Below the pieces are notes generated by a model. The model did no database searches, was not told where the DNA came from, and saw only the letters and a program-made list of their open reading frames with translations. A stretch of DNA of 6,227 bases. Origin: Caldifarciminota bacterium RBG_13_43_14. GTDB taxonomy: Bacteria > Hydrothermota > Tepidihabitantia > SM23-42. Shown here piece after piece: positions 5,498 through 6,227 of the stretch. Each line of letters starts with the position of its first letter. The first letter of the stretch is position 1. The stretch is taken from assembly GCA_001771735.1 (NCBI GenBank), contig MEUM01000056.1:1-6227 (forward strand), written 5' to 3'. Position numbers and translations under genes: made by a program.

Positions 5498-6184
5498 TTA
5501 TATTAAGCTATAAATATACGTAAACAGCAAAATTAATATCAACCCGGGCAGAAAATTTGCAACCTTAATTGCTTTTAATCCCAATAATTTTATTCCTATC
5601 CCAAAAATAATTATCCCGCCCACGCTGGTAAAATCGCTTAAATATATCGGATCGGTCAGGAATATCAATTGCCGGGATAATAATACCAGCGCGCCCTGAA
5701 TCAACAGAACGGCTATGCTCGAAAACATCACTCCCAGTCCCAGGGAAGAAGCCAGGATCAAGGCTGAAACTCCGTCCATTAATGATTTAATGAAAAGTAA
5801 ATTATGATCGTTCTCGACCCCGGCTTTTATGCAGCCAAGTATTGTCATCGGTCCGACGCAGAACAATACGCTGGCAAATACAAAACCCTGGGCAAAAGAT
5901 GCATGTTCATTATATCGAACCAGGGTCTTCAATTTCTCGCCCAGCGCTTCGATGCCTTCCTCGATCTTGAGAATCTGACCGATTGCACCGCCTAAAACCA
6001 TGCTCAGAACCACCAGCAGTCCATTTCTCATCTCAATACCCATTTTTATTCCCAGTACGCAGGTGAAAAGACCCAAGCCGGTCATGATTAACTGCTTGAT
6101 GTTTTCCGGTATACCTTTTTTTAACAAAAACCCAAACAGGCTGCCGATCAACACTAATATGGTATTGGCGATAACACCGATCAT
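5498..6184 (-). CDS. DUF554-family integral membrane protein (YdfK/YqgA-like), function unknown
   Basis: The 228-aa hydrophobic protein matches DUF554 in length and in hallmark segments: the N-terminal MIGVIANTILVLIGSLFGFLLKKGIPE, IMTGLGLFTCVLGIKMG (33-49), the GGAIGQILKIEEGIEALGE linker (65-83), FVFASVLFCVGPMTILGCIKAG (101-122) and SLMDGVSALILAS (134-146). I count about seven hydrophobic spans (roughly 3-21, 33-50, 55-72, 97-118, 135-172 as two, 187-204 and 210-227). It would sit in the inner membrane. The family has no established biochemical role. The ATG at 6184 gives exactly the usual family N-terminus, so the start is well supported. No Shine-Dalgarno is present; a -10-like TATAAT ends 5 nt before the ATG. 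It appears to be a single-gene unit, since the next gene downstream has its own promoter. Confidence 0.93.
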   Translation of the reverse strand: MIGVIANTILVLIGSLFGFLLKKGIPENIKQLIMTGLGLFTCVLGIKMGIEMRNGLLVVLSMVLGGAIGQILKIEEGIEALGEKLKTLVRYNEHASFAQGFVFASVLFCVGPMTILGCIKAGVENDHNLLFIKSLMDGVSALILASSLGLGVMFSSIAVLLIQGALVLLSRQLIFLTDPIYLSDFTSVGGIIIFGIGIKLLGLKAIKVANFLPGLILILLFTYIYSLI

Positions 6185-6189
6185 ATATT

Positions 6190-6217
6190 ATTATATGGCT
6201 AATGTTCAAAAATGCAA
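6190..6217 (-). promoter_or_regulatory. Sigma70-like promoter of the DUF554 gene, implying a leaderless mRNA
   Basis: On the minus strand TTGCAT (6217-6212), a 16-nt spacer and a perfect TATAAT (6195-6190) precede the ATG at 6184 by only 5 nt. The start of transcription would be at or next to the first codon. The local sequence is AT-rich, so a chance -10 match is possible. Confidence 0.5.
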
Positions 6218-6227
6218 CCGGTCACAG

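Noticed and set aside
1..6227. Mobile element, toxin-antitoxin or defence system
   Set aside because: No transposase, integrase, terminal inverted repeats or small paired genes were seen; all coding space is taken by housekeeping or transport genes.

Overview
This window comes from a Gram-negative bacterium, since it carries a TonB-dependent outer-membrane receptor. Base composition is moderate, with AT-rich intergenic stretches. Nothing seen fixes the taxon. The degenerate heptamer-rich intergenic DNA and the gene content would suit an uncultivated lineage such as a WOR-3/Stahlbacteria-like phylum, but that is only a guess. Every gene I can support lies on the minus strand, so the text below follows transcription from high to low coordinates.

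Layout: (1) 6184-5498, a DUF554-family membrane protein with a sigma70-like promoter almost touching its start codon. (2) 5497-5266, intergenic DNA with no gene, filled with degenerate 7-8 bp tandem units in alternating orientation. (3) 5265-5016, a consensus promoter, a complete cobalamin (B12) riboswitch beginning at the predicted transcription start, and a strong Shine-Dalgarno inside a small hairpin. (4) 5015-3072, a BtuB-like TonB-dependent receptor. (5) 3056-2666, a consensus promoter and rnpB, the RNase P RNA (type A-like). (6) 2635-950 and 947-327, recJ and a pgeF/YfiH-type gene, separated by 2 bp. (7) 326-141, intergenic DNA with a second 7-8 bp unit array that runs into the pgeF stop codon. 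(8) 140-1, a promoter and the first 35 codons of a probable clostripain-type (peptidase C11) secreted protein, cut by the window edge.

How the parts work together: the riboswitch should lower receptor synthesis when cobalamin is plentiful, which makes the receptor a likely B12 importer. The rnpB promoter starts 16 bp after the receptor stop codon with no clear terminator between them. recJ follows the RNase P RNA after about 30 bp with no room for its own promoter outside rnpB. The region may therefore be one leaky transcription unit: btuB, rnpB, recJ, pgeF. RecJ (DNA repair) and PgeF (peptidoglycan fidelity) are housekeeping functions.

The least explained feature is the pair of intergenic C-anchored 7-8-mer arrays downstream of two transcription units. 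No mobile element, CRISPR array or defence system was found.
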